Below, piece after piece: positions 8,368-16,568 of a stretch of 64,000 nt of DNA. Positions within the stretch are counted from its first letter, which is position 1. Each line of letters opens with the position of its first letter. Source of the stretch: Streptomyces abikoensis (GTDB lineage Bacteria; Actinomycetota; Actinomycetes; Streptomycetales; Streptomycetaceae); assembly GCF_014648775.1 (NCBI RefSeq), contig NZ_BMRT01000001.1, positions 868,001-932,000 on the forward strand, given 5' to 3'. A program made the translations under genes and the position numbers. The notes under the pieces were generated by a model. That model was not told the origin of the DNA. It was given only the letters and a program-made list of their open reading frames with translations, and did no database searches.

Positions 8368-9143
8368 TTCAGCCTGCTCGACGCCAGGATGGACACCAGG
8401 TGCAACACCGTCTGCAGCAGCGCGATGCCCGCGAGGACGGCGGTGCCCAGACGGGTGAAGAACAGGTCGCCGTGGGCCGCGTCCGCGATCGCGAGGACGA
8501 GGATCAGCAGGGACGCCTCGATGCCGAGGATCAGCCGGTGGAACTTCAGGGCGGCGGCGGCCTTGCGGGCCAGCGCCACCTTGGAGGAGCGCGGCTCGGC
8601 CGCGGACTCCTTGACCGGCGGCAGCCCGGCCTGGTGGCGGGCGACGCCGACGAGGTCCGTCTCGGCCTTGATCAGCACGGCGCCGAGCGCGGCGAGGGTG
8701 CCGAGGAAGGCCCACAGCCAGTCGATCCGGCCGCTCCCCCACAGGTCGGCGGCGCGCAGGCCCAGGCCGACCAGGACCGCGGCGTCGCACAGATAGGCGC
8801 CGACCCGGTCCAGGTACACCCCGGAGTTCGAGTACTGCTTCTTCCAGCGGGCGATCTCGCCGTCGACGCAGTCCAGCAGCAGGTAGAGCTGCACCATGAC
8901 GACACCGAGGACGGCGCCCCAGATCCCCGGCACCAGCAGCGCCGGGGCCGCGAGGACGCCCGCCACGGTCATCAGGTAGGTGAGCTGGTTGGGCGTGACC
9001 CTGGTGTTCACCAGATGGCGGTCGACCCGCAGCGAGATCTCCCGCATGTACAGGCGGCCCATCCAGTGCTCGCCACTGCGCCGGTCCTTCACCCCCGCGG
9101 GGTGGACGACCGGGCGGAGTTCAGCGACTGATGGTTTGTGCAT
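8364..9143 (-). CDS. CDP-alcohol phosphotransferase family protein with altered catalytic motif
   Basis: Integral membrane protein of 259 residues. The CDP-alcohol phosphotransferase motif (DxxDGxxAR, 8 residues, GxxxDxxxD) is seen as D91, D94-G95, A98-R99, G108 and D112, but the last position, normally the aspartate acting as general base, is Ala116 (YLDRVGAY). The rest of the fold looks intact, including a conserved N-terminal REISLRVDRHLVNTRVTPNQ amphipathic segment and about six membrane helices. It overlaps the upstream dehydrogenase gene by 23 bp and the glycosyltransferase gene by 4 bp. It may be an inactive partner of the second phosphotransferase in the cluster, or use another base. 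Confidence 0.85.
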   Translation of the reverse strand: MHKPSVAELRPVVHPAGVKDRRSGEHWMGRLYMREISLRVDRHLVNTRVTPNQLTYLMTVAGVLAAPALLVPGIWGAVLGVVMVQLYLLLDCVDGEIARWKKQYSNSGVYLDRVGAYLCDAAVLVGLGLRAADLWGSGRIDWLWAFLGTLAALGAVLIKAETDLVGVARHQAGLPPVKESAAEPRSSKVALARKAAAALKFHRLILGIEASLLILVLAIADAAHGDLFFTRLGTAVLAGIALLQTVLHLVSILASSRLK

Positions 9144-10182
9144 AGTCGGCGTACGCGTCCCTGATCTGATCGGTGGAGAGGTCGAGGTGCTCCAGGATGG
9201 TGTACCTCCCGGGGCGGGTCTGCGGCGCGTACGCGACGACCGAGACGAACTCGTCGTCGGTGAAGCCGATGTCGCCCGGCAGCACGGGCAGACCGTGGCG
9301 GCGCAGCACCTCGACCATGAGCGCGGATTCCTGGTGGGCACCGCGCAGGTGCATCGCGAAGGCTGCCCCGAGGCCGCACTGCTCGCCGTGGCTGGCGGCG
9401 CGCCTGGGGAAGAGGAGGTCGAAGGCGTGGTTGATCTCGTGGCAGGCCCCGGAGGCCGGCCGGCTGTCGCCCGCGACGGACATCGAGATGCCGGTGAGCA
9501 CCAGGCCCTCGGCCAGCACCTGGAGGAAGGCGTCGTCGCCGACGCCGCCGGGGTGGCGCAGCACGGCCTCGCCGGCCTGCCGGGCCATGGCGGCGGCCAG
9601 CCCGTCGATGTCCTCGCCGCGCTCGCGGTGGGCGAGCTCCCAGTCGGCGACGGCGGAGATGTTGGAGATCGCGTCGCCGATCCCGGAGCGGACGTAGCGC
9701 GAGGGGGCCTCGCGGATGATGTCCAGGTCGATGACGACGGCGATCGGGTTGGGCACGCCGTAGGAGCCGCGGCCCGCGTCGTTGTCGAGGGTGGCGACCG
9801 GCGAGCAGAGCCCGTCGTGCGAGAGGTTGGTGGCCACGGCGACCAGCGGAAGCCCTATGCGGGCGGCCGCGTACTTGGCGCAGTCGATGATCTTCCCGCC
9901 GCCGAGGCCCACGACCGCGTCGTAGCGCCCCTTCTTCATGCGGTCGCCGAGCCGGACGGCGTCGTCGAGGGTGCCGCCGCCCACCTCGTACCAGGAGGCG
10001 CCGGGCAGCGCCGGGGCGAGCCGCTCGCGCAGCTGCGCCCCGGAGCCGCCGCTGATGGCGACGGCCAGCTTGCCGGAGCTGGAGATCCGCTGGTCGTGGA
10101 GGAGCCCGGCCAGGTTGTCCAGCGCTCCGGCGCGGATGTCGACGACGACCGGCGAGGGGATGAGCCTCGTCAGTACTGGCAC
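9121..10182 (-). CDS. Glycerol-1-phosphate dehydrogenase-like (iron-containing ADH family) enzyme
   Basis: NAD(P)-dependent metallo-dehydrogenase of 353 residues related to AraM/EgsA sn-glycerol-1-phosphate dehydrogenases and dehydroquinate synthase-like folds. The nucleotide-binding GLGGGKIIDCAKYAA and the following VAVATNLSHDGLCSP are typical, and the metal-site histidines are visible in ACHEINHAFD and ASHGEQCGLG. It likely makes a polyol phosphate for the nucleotidyltransferase and phosphotransferases encoded beside it. The GTG start (VPVLTRLIPSP) lies 13 bp inside the nucleotidyltransferase gene. The exact substrate cannot be told; glycerol-1-phosphate is an inference from family. Confidence 0.82.
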   Translation of the reverse strand: MPVLTRLIPSPVVVDIRAGALDNLAGLLHDQRISSSGKLAVAISGGSGAQLRERLAPALPGASWYEVGGGTLDDAVRLGDRMKKGRYDAVVGLGGGKIIDCAKYAAARIGLPLVAVATNLSHDGLCSPVATLDNDAGRGSYGVPNPIAVVIDLDIIREAPSRYVRSGIGDAISNISAVADWELAHRERGEDIDGLAAAMARQAGEAVLRHPGGVGDDAFLQVLAEGLVLTGISMSVAGDSRPASGACHEINHAFDLLFPRRAASHGEQCGLGAAFAMHLRGAHQESALMVEVLRRHGLPVLPGDIGFTDDEFVSVVAYAPQTRPGRYTILEHLDLSTDQIRDAYADYAQTISR

Positions 10183-10922
10183 GCGATCTCCCGGCCCTTG
10201 GCGAGGTCGTCGTGGTTGTCGATCTCGACCCACTTCACTTCGCCGATGGGGGCCGTGTCGATGGTGAAGCCGCGGTGGACGAGCTCCTGGTAGCCGTCCT
10301 CGTAGTACAGGTCGGGGTCGCGCTCGAAGGTGGCCTTCAGGGCGTCGGCCAGCTCGGCGGCGGCATCGGCCTCGATGAGGGTGACGCCGATGTACTCGCC
10401 GGTGGCGTCGGCGGGCTCCATCAGCTTGGTGATCTTCTGGACGCCCTTGCCGGGCTCCACGACGACCTTCATCTCCTCGTCGGCGAGGTTCTTCACCGTG
10501 TCCAGGGCGAGGATGATCCGCTTGCCGTCGCCGCGCGCGGCGAGCAGGGTCTTCTCGACGGAGACGGGGTGGACGGTGTCGCCGTTGGCGAGGATCACAC
10601 CGCGGCCGAGCACGTCACGGGCGCACCACAGGGAGTAGGCGTTGTTCCACTCCTCGGCCTTGTCGTTGTCGATCAGGGTGAGGGTGAGGCCGTACTTGGC
10701 CTCCAGGGCCTCCTTGCGCGCGTACACGGCCTCCTTGCGGTAGCCGACGACGATCGCGACCTCGGTCAGGCCGACCTCGGCGAAGTTGCCGAGGGTCAGG
10801 TCGAGAACGGTGAGCGACTCCTCATCCCCTGCGGGGCCCACCGGCACCAGCGCCTTGGGCAGCGTGTCGGTGTAGGGGCGCAGACGCCGTCCGGCGCCGG
10901 CGGCCAGCACGAGGCCGATCAT
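10170..10922 (-). CDS. Sugar/polyol-phosphate nucleotidyltransferase (CTP type likely)
   Basis: Nucleotidyltransferase of 250 residues that activates a phosphorylated alcohol or sugar, probably with CTP given its position between two CDP-alcohol phosphotransferases. The N-terminal signature is complete (GLVLAAGAGRRLRPYTDTLP then KALVPVG). Later come the ANGDTVHP metal-binding aspartate and a C-terminal VKWVEIDNHDDLAKG typical of LicC/phosphocholine and inositol-1-phosphate cytidylyltransferases. It has a clear AGGAGAA ribosome site, and its ATG overlaps the upstream stop (ATGA). Substrate not determinable. Confidence 0.85.
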   Translation of the reverse strand: MIGLVLAAGAGRRLRPYTDTLPKALVPVGPAGDEESLTVLDLTLGNFAEVGLTEVAIVVGYRKEAVYARKEALEAKYGLTLTLIDNDKAEEWNNAYSLWCARDVLGRGVILANGDTVHPVSVEKTLLAARGDGKRIILALDTVKNLADEEMKVVVEPGKGVQKITKLMEPADATGEYIGVTLIEADAAAELADALKATFERDPDLYYEDGYQELVHRGFTIDTAPIGEVKWVEIDNHDDLAKGREIACQY

Positions 10923-12877
10923 GCGGGTTCTCCTGTTTCGTCGTGGACTGCGGGCGCCCCGGAGGACACCCAGAACCGGATGCTCTCGCTGAGCACCACG
11001 AGCGCGATGGCGGCCGCCAGGACCGTCAGCGCGATGGTGAAGCCTCGGCCGTGCCACAGGGAGGCGGCGGCGGTGACCGCCAGCACGCGTCCCTCGTGCC
11101 CGCCGATGGCCCGTACGAGCCAGTGCGGGGGCGCGCCGGTGCCGCCGCGGATGCGGTACACCGTGTCGTAGTGATGGTAGGCGACCGCGGCGACCAGCCC
11201 GAATGCCGCGGGCAGGGCGCCGGGGGCGTCCGAGCGGGCGGCGAGCAGCAGGACGATCCCGTACTCGGTGGCCCGGAAGACGGCGGGGAGCAGCCAGTCG
11301 AGCGGCCCCTTGAGGGCGTGCGCCACGGCGACGCCCGCGAGCAGCGCGTACACCGCGGCCGGGGCCAGGCCCTGCCAGGTGCCCAGGGTGCCGGCGGCCA
11401 GCGGCCAGACGAACAGGGCCACGGCGGCGAGCAGCGCCCAGTAGGGGGCGCTGTACGAGCCGCCGGGCACGAGCCGGCCGACGACGCGGCTCGCGGCCTC
11501 GGCCACGGGGCCGGAGTCGGTGAGGTCGGCCAGCGCCCGGGCGGCGCGGTCGGTCCGCTCGGCCTTGCGGGTGAGCGAGCGCAGCACCCGGCCGGCGGTG
11601 GTGTAGCAGGCGGCGAAGGCGCAGCCGATCAGCAGCACGACGAAGGTCACCCGGGGGGTGGTGAGCGCCGTGAGCAGCGCTATCAGCGCCCAGCGCTCGC
11701 CGATGGGCAGGATGATCATGCGCCGGGCCCAGACGGTCCAGCCGACGCTGTCGAGCCTGCCGGAGAGGGCGGCGGTGGGGCTGGTGTTGGCGGTGGCGTC
11801 GTGGTTGGCCTCGTTGAAGGCGAAGTCGACGACGTGCCGGCAGGTCTGGAGGACCATGGCGCCGAGCGCGAGGGCCCAGACGTCGTCGCCGCCGCGGGCG
11901 GCGCCGAGCGCCAGGCCGGCGTAGTAGGCGTACTCCTTGGCCCGGTCGAAGGTCGCGTCGAGCCAGGCGCCGAGCGTCGAGTACTGCAGCGAGTAGCGGG
12001 CGAGCTGGCCGTCGGTGCAGTCCAGCACGAACGAGGCGATCAGCAGCACGCCGGCCGCGACGAACCCGGTCCGGGTGCCGGTGGCCGCGCAGCCGGCCGC
12101 GATCAGCGCGGTCAGCAGGGAGGCGGTCGTCACCTGATTGGGGGTGAGGCCGCGGCGGGCGCACCAGCGGGCGATGTACCGGGAGTACGGGCTGACGCAG
12201 AAGGTCGTGAAGAAGCCGTCGCGTGACTTCACGGCGGCGCGCAGCCGCACGGCCTCGTCGTCGACGGCGGCGGTCTCGGCGAGCGTCTTGGCGCGCGTCT
12301 CCTCGTCCCCGGGCACGGCGGCGACGAGCACACCCAGCTCGGGCCGGTGCACGGGGACGCCGGCGGCTTCCAGCCGGGCGGCGAGGACGTCGGGGAGCGG
12401 CTCACCCATGGCCGGGGCCTCGCCCGGCTCGACGGGCTTCACGCCGGGCTCGGTGCCCGGGCGGCCGGCGTCCGGGACGGCCGTGTCGGCGCCCTCGGCC
12501 GATGCCGGCGTGACGGGCCTCACGCCGGGCTCGGCGGCGGGGGTGGTCGGGGTGGCCCCGGCCGGTGTCGGGCCGGTGGCGGTCTGCTCGGTGAGCGCCA
12601 GCGCCAGCGCCTGGCGGGCCTCCGCCTGGACGGCCAGGGCTCCGGGGACGGCGCCCGCCGGGAAGCGGGGGTCGGTCAGGGCCAGGCGCAGGGCGTGGAC
12701 GTGTCCCGTGAAGCGGGGGTCGACGACGGCGACCCGCTCGGCGGCCGGGACCGCGGCGAGCTCCCCGGCCGCGCCCGCGGCACCGGTCGCGGTGCGCACG
12801 TCGAAGCCGAGCGCCCGCAGGTCGTCCTCGAGCGAGGAGCCGGCGGGCGGCGGACCGGTGAGGATGGCGGTCGACAG
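10919..12877 (-). CDS. Large CDP-alcohol phosphotransferase with N-terminal extension and C-terminal DUF5941 domain
   Basis: Membrane protein of about 652 residues. Residues 1-200 are soluble, with a Pro/Ala/Thr-rich low-complexity stretch near residues 100-160. A complete CDP-alcohol phosphotransferase motif follows (LDCTDGQLARYSLQYS, then GAWLDATFDRAKE), with all four aspartates. The C-terminal third has several more membrane helices and matches DUF5941. The start is unusual: the reading frame continues upstream of the GTG at 12799 with plausible coding sequence (STAILTGPPPAGSSLEDDLR) to a CTG at 12877, with AAGGAG 9 bases upstream and an in-frame stop just beyond. It heads the seven-gene minus-strand block and is coupled to the nucleotidyltransferase gene. 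Confidence 0.82.
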   Translation of the reverse strand: MSTAILTGPPPAGSSLEDDLRALGFDVRTATGAAGAAGELAAVPAAERVAVVDPRFTGHVHALRLALTDPRFPAGAVPGALAVQAEARQALALALTEQTATGPTPAGATPTTPAAEPGVRPVTPASAEGADTAVPDAGRPGTEPGVKPVEPGEAPAMGEPLPDVLAARLEAAGVPVHRPELGVLVAAVPGDEETRAKTLAETAAVDDEAVRLRAAVKSRDGFFTTFCVSPYSRYIARWCARRGLTPNQVTTASLLTALIAAGCAATGTRTGFVAAGVLLIASFVLDCTDGQLARYSLQYSTLGAWLDATFDRAKEYAYYAGLALGAARGGDDVWALALGAMVLQTCRHVVDFAFNEANHDATANTSPTAALSGRLDSVGWTVWARRMIILPIGERWALIALLTALTTPRVTFVVLLIGCAFAACYTTAGRVLRSLTRKAERTDRAARALADLTDSGPVAEAASRVVGRLVPGGSYSAPYWALLAAVALFVWPLAAGTLGTWQGLAPAAVYALLAGVAVAHALKGPLDWLLPAVFRATEYGIVLLLAARSDAPGALPAAFGLVAAVAYHHYDTVYRIRGGTGAPPHWLVRAIGGHEGRVLAVTAAASLWHGRGFTIALTVLAAAIALVVLSESIRFWVSSGAPAVHDETGEPA

Positions 12878-13081
12878 ACGAACTCACTCCTTGCGGCTGG
12901 CGTGGCCGCCATGCGGCCGCGGGACGCGGCGGGCGGCTGGCGTACCGCGCCGGGCCCCGGTCTGCGGGGCGGCGCACGGCACACGACGGCAGAGGCTATC
13001 GGATCACCGGAAGGCCGAGTTCACCGCACGTGCACCCGGGCGTTCCCGGCCCGGGCGACCGCCCGGGAACCGGCCCCTACA

Positions 13082-13130
13082 GGGACGTCCCGGACGTCCG
13101 GGCGGTTCCCACGGACGGACGAAACGTTTC
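13082..13130. promoter_or_regulatory. Cluster of short palindromes in the divergent promoter region
   Basis: The 282-bp region between the DUF5941 gene (leftward) and the epimerase gene (rightward) contains GGGACGTCCC (13082-13091), CGGACGTCCG (13091-13100) and GAAACGTTTC (13121-13130). These perfect short dyads share an ACGT core and may bind one or more regulators. No -35/-10 pair stands out. Confidence 0.3.
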
Positions 13131-13159
13131 CCGTCGGATGGCTGGAATAGGGTGCCGTC

Positions 13160-14146
13160 ATGACGTGGCTGATCACAGGCGGAGCTGGGTACATCGGGGC
13201 GCATGTGGCGCGGGCGATGACGGAGGCCGGGGAGCGGGTGGCCGTCCTGGACGACCTGTCCTCGGGCGTGAGCGGCCGGCTGCCGGAGTCGGTCCCGCTG
13301 GTGCGGGGCTCGGTGCTGGACCGAGAGCTGCTCGACCGCACGCTCACCGGTCTCGGTGTGACGGGAGTGGTGCACCTGGCGGCGAAGAAGCAGGTCGGGG
13401 AGTCGGTCGAGAAGCCCCTGCTGTACTACCGGGAGAACGTCCACGGGCTGACCGTGCTGCTGGAGGCCGTGGTCGCGGCCGGGATCCGCAGCTTCGTCTT
13501 CTCGTCCTCGGCGGCCGTCTACGGCATGCCCGACGTGGACCTGGTCACCGAGCGGACGCCCTGTCTGCCGATCAACCCGTACGGCGAGACCAAGCTCGCC
13601 GGGGAGTGGCTCGTCCGGGCGACGGGCGCCGCGCACGGCATCGCCACGGCGTGCCTGCGCTACTTCAACGTGGCGGGCGCGGCCCGCCCGGAGCTGGCCG
13701 ACACCGGCGTCTTCAACATCATCCCGATGATGTTCGACCGCGTTACCCGGGGCGAGCGGCCGCTGATCTTCGGCGACGACTACGCCACCCCCGACGGCAC
13801 CTGCGTCCGTGACTACATCCACATCGAGGACCTGGCGACCGCCCACCTCGCCGCCGCCCGCCGGCTGGCCGAGCGGCCGGGCGCGGGCGACCTGACGCTG
13901 AACGTCGGCACCGGGTTCGGGGTGTCCGTGCGGGAGATGGCCGACCTGATCGGCGAGATCACCGGGCGCCCGGAGCTGACGCCCGAGACGGCGCCGCGCC
14001 GTCCGGGTGATCCGGCGCGTGTCGTGGCCTCCAACGAGCTGATCGCGAAGGAGCTGGGCTGGAGCGCCCGCCACGGCCTCCGCGACATGGTCGCCTCCGC
14101 CTGGGAGGGCTGGTGCCTCCACCACCCCGAGGCGCGCCGCGCCTGA
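13160..14146 (+). CDS. galE: UDP-glucose 4-epimerase-like NAD-dependent epimerase
   Basis: Extended short-chain dehydrogenase of 328 residues, the usual GalE length, interconverting UDP-glucose and UDP-galactose or related sugars. It has the TGGAGYIGAH dinucleotide motif at residues 6-15, the SSSAAVYG active-site serine region, the catalytic YxxxK in NPYGETK, and the GalE-type C-terminal repeat-and-bind segments (TPDGTCVRDYIHIEDLA). The ribosome site is weak. It is divergent from the CDP-alcohol cluster and could feed its glycosyltransferase. Sugar specificity is inferred. Confidence 0.88.
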   Translation: MTWLITGGAGYIGAHVARAMTEAGERVAVLDDLSSGVSGRLPESVPLVRGSVLDRELLDRTLTGLGVTGVVHLAAKKQVGESVEKPLLYYRENVHGLTVLLEAVVAAGIRSFVFSSSAAVYGMPDVDLVTERTPCLPINPYGETKLAGEWLVRATGAAHGIATACLRYFNVAGAARPELADTGVFNIIPMMFDRVTRGERPLIFGDDYATPDGTCVRDYIHIEDLATAHLAAARRLAERPGAGDLTLNVGTGFGVSVREMADLIGEITGRPELTPETAPRRPGDPARVVASNELIAKELGWSARHGLRDMVASAWEGWCLHHPEARRA

Positions 14147-14181
14147 TCCCCGCGATCCCGCCCCCGCCCGTAGTTGACTGG

Positions 14182-14211
14182 GCCCGGCCGGCGGGTGCGC
14201 GCCGGCCGGGC
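14182..14211 (+). terminator. GC-rich hairpin after the epimerase gene
   Basis: GCCCGGCCGGC at 14182-14192 pairs with GCCGGCCGGGC at 14201-14211 around a loop of 6-8 bases, 36 bp past the epimerase stop and 29 bp before the cation efflux start. No T-tract follows. It is likely a terminator or partial terminator. Confidence 0.5.
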
Positions 14212-14240
14212 GGCGGCGACGGCTTCGGAAGGCGGCGGGC

Positions 14241-15188
14241 ATGGGAGCGGGTCACCACCACGGCCACTCGCACGGGGGACGCCCGCCCGGTGCGACCGGC
14301 ACGGCCGCGGCCGCCCACAAGGGGCGGCTGCGGATCGCGCTGGGCATCACCCTGACCGTCCTGCTGGCCTACGCGGCGGGCAGCGCGCTGACCGGTTCGC
14401 TCGCGCTGTTCGCCGAGGCGGGCCACATGGCCACGGACGCGGTCGGGGTCTTCATGGCCCTCCTGGCGATCCGTTTCGCCGCCCGCCCGGCCTCCGGCAG
14501 ACGCACCTGGGGCTACGCCCGGGCCGAGATCCTCGCCGCCCTGCTGAACTGCGTGCTGCTGCTCGGCGTCGGCGGCTACGTCCTGATCGAGGCCGTCGAG
14601 CGGCTGGCGGAGCCCGCGCCGGTGCCGGGCGCGCGGACGGTCGTCTTCGGCCTGGTCGGTGTGGTCGCCAACGGCGTCTCGCTGGCCCTGCTGATCCGGG
14701 GCAGCAAGGAGAGCCTGAACGTGCGGGGCGCGTTCCTGGAGGTCCTCTCGGACGCGCTGGGCTCGCTGGCCGTGGTGGTCTCCGCGCTGGTGATCATGGC
14801 GACGGGCTGGACCCGGGCGGACCCGGTCGCCTCGCTGCTGATCGGCCTGATGATCGTGCCGCGCACGGTGAAGCTGCTGCGCGAGGCGCTGGACGTGCTG
14901 CTGGAGGCGGCGCCGAGGAACGTCGACATGGACGAGGTCCGGGCGCACATCCTGGCCCTGCCCGGCGTGCGGGGCCTCCACGACCTCCACATGTGGACGA
15001 TCACATCGGGGATGCCTGTGCTGTCGGCGCACGTGGTGGTGGACCCCGGCGCGCTGGACTCGGCGGGGCAGGAGAAGATGTTGCACGACCTTCAAGACTG
15101 CCTCGGCGAACACTTCGCCGTGGAGCACTGCACCTTTCAGCTGGAGCCCGGCGGGCACGCCGAGCACGAGGCCGGCCTCTGCCACTGA
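14241..15188 (+). CDS. Cation diffusion facilitator (CzcD/ZitB-type zinc exporter)
   Basis: Inner-membrane divalent cation/proton antiporter of 315 residues with six membrane helices and a C-terminal cytosolic domain. The N-terminus is His-rich (HHHGHSHGG), a cytosolic metal-binding feature of CzcD/ZnT members. The transport site in helix 2 is the expected HxxxD (EAGHMATD). In helix 5 the usual His is Glu (FLEVLSDALGS), a variant that I believe also occurs in other actinobacterial members. The C-terminal domain contains DLHMWTITSGMPVLSAHVV. It lies 94 bp after the epimerase gene and 90 bp before idi. Confidence 0.88.
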   Translation: MGAGHHHGHSHGGRPPGATGTAAAAHKGRLRIALGITLTVLLAYAAGSALTGSLALFAEAGHMATDAVGVFMALLAIRFAARPASGRRTWGYARAEILAALLNCVLLLGVGGYVLIEAVERLAEPAPVPGARTVVFGLVGVVANGVSLALLIRGSKESLNVRGAFLEVLSDALGSLAVVVSALVIMATGWTRADPVASLLIGLMIVPRTVKLLREALDVLLEAAPRNVDMDEVRAHILALPGVRGLHDLHMWTITSGMPVLSAHVVVDPGALDSAGQEKMLHDLQDCLGEHFAVEHCTFQLEPGGHAEHEAGLCH

Positions 15189-15278
15189 TGCCACCGGGCC
15201 CCGATGAATCGTCCGCCGTGGTCGTGGGCATTCCGTACGGCAGACTTGAAGGTGGAAGACCGACAATGAGGATGGTCA

Positions 15279-15890
15279 ATGCCGATCACATCTGCCAAGG
15301 GCCGCTCCGCCGACTCGGACCGGCGCCCCGAGGCCGCCGACGCCGCCGAACCGATCATGCTGGAGCTGGTCGACGAGGACGGCAGAACCATCGGCACCGC
15401 CGAGAAGGTCTCCGCCCACATCGCCCCCGGCAGGCTCCACCGGGCCTTCTCGGTCTTTCTCTTCGACGACGCGGGCCGGCTGCTGCTCCAGCGCCGGGCG
15501 CTGGAGAAATACCACTCCCCCGGCGTGTGGTCGAACACCTGCTGCGGCCACCCCTACCCGGCCGAGCCGCCCTTCGTCGCCGCCGCCCGCCGCACCGGTG
15601 AGGAGCTCGGCCTGGCGCCCGCGCTGATGCGCGAGGCCGGGACCGTCCGCTACAACCACCCGGACCCGGCCTCGGGCCTGGTCGAGCAGGAGTACAACCA
15701 CCTGTTCGTGGGTACCGTCACGGCCCTGCCGGACCCGGACCCGACGGAGATCGCGGAGACCGCGTTCGTCACCCCCGCCGAGCTCGACGCGCTGCGCGAG
15801 AAGTACCCCTTCTCGGCGTGGTTCATGACCGTGCTGGACGCCGCCCGCCCGGCGATCCGCGAGGTCACCGGGGACGCCGCGGGCTGGTAG
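15279..15890 (+). CDS. idi: Isopentenyl-diphosphate delta-isomerase, type I
   Basis: Interconverts IPP and DMAPP, balancing the isoprenoid precursors used by the hopanoid genes earlier in the window. It is a 203-residue Nudix-fold protein; the catalytic Cys89 lies in WSNTCCGHP, and the catalytic glutamate region reads LVEQEYNHLFVG. The N-terminus has about 25 extra charged residues. The ATG is preceded by GAGGATGG; an upstream ATG exists but has a weaker site. Its 3' end overlaps the convergent ATPase gene by 26 bp. Confidence 0.93.
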   Translation: MPITSAKGRSADSDRRPEAADAAEPIMLELVDEDGRTIGTAEKVSAHIAPGRLHRAFSVFLFDDAGRLLLQRRALEKYHSPGVWSNTCCGHPYPAEPPFVAAARRTGEELGLAPALMREAGTVRYNHPDPASGLVEQEYNHLFVGTVTALPDPDPTEIAETAFVTPAELDALREKYPFSAWFMTVLDAARPAIREVTGDAAGW

Positions 15891-16539
15891 GCCGGGAGCG
15901 CAGCGGCAGGGCGGCCCAGACCACCTTGCCGCCGCCGGCGGTGTGCTCGACGTCGTAGCAGCCGCCGGCCTCCTCCACCGTCGCCTGCACCAGCAGCAGG
16001 CCCCGGCCGCCGGTGCGCGGCTCGTCCTCCGGGCACGCCTCCATGGGCGCGGGGCGGTACGGGTGGTTGTCCTCGACGGCCACCCGGACCCACTCCGGGC
16101 CCACGGAGACCTCCACGGCCACCTCCGGGGAGAGCAGCGCCGCGTGCCGCACGGCGTTGGTGACCAGCTCGGAGACGATGAGCAGCAGCCCGTACAGCTG
16201 GTCCTCGCGCAGCGGCACCGCGCGGCGCCGGATCAGCTCGCGGACGGCGCTCCGGGCCGCGGGGACGGACCGGTCGAGCGCGGGAGCCGTCCAGCGCCAG
16301 CTCCCGTCGTACTCGGCGGGCTTGCGGGGCACGGCCGCCCGCCCCGGCCCGGGCAGGCGTCCCCCGCACATCTCCATCTCCGTAACCCACCCCTCGCCGT
16401 GGCCCGACCACCTGTGCCGAGTGTTGGGAACCTTGGCGTCCGCTCCGGTGAGCTGACCAGAAGTCATCGCTATCGACGGATTCCGGCGGGGTTCGACCGA
16501 TCCCGCACGCGGCTGTCGCCCCGCAGACTGTTTGATCAT
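15865..16539 (-). CDS. ATP-binding regulatory protein, RsbW-like anti-sigma/HATPase domain
   Basis: GHKL-fold ATPase of up to 224 residues. The domain covers about the last 130 residues: the N-box is LLIVSELVTNAVRHA, the G1 box VRVAVEDNHP and the G2 region TGGRGLLLVQA. Streptomyces encode many such stand-alone kinases, which phosphorylate anti-anti-sigma factors or act in sigma-factor switches. The start is uncertain: ATG at 16539 has AGGAAG very close, while ATGs at 16467 and 16377 would give shorter proteins without losing the domain. No anti-sigma-antagonist partner is adjacent. It converges on idi with a 26-bp overlap. Confidence 0.75.
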   Translation of the reverse strand: MIKQSAGRQPRAGSVEPRRNPSIAMTSGQLTGADAKVPNTRHRWSGHGEGWVTEMEMCGGRLPGPGRAAVPRKPAEYDGSWRWTAPALDRSVPAARSAVRELIRRRAVPLREDQLYGLLLIVSELVTNAVRHAALLSPEVAVEVSVGPEWVRVAVEDNHPYRPAPMEACPEDEPRTGGRGLLLVQATVEEAGGCYDVEHTAGGGKVVWAALPLRSRPTSPRRPR

Positions 16540-16568
16540 GACTTCCTGGTCCCGGTTAGCATCCGCCC

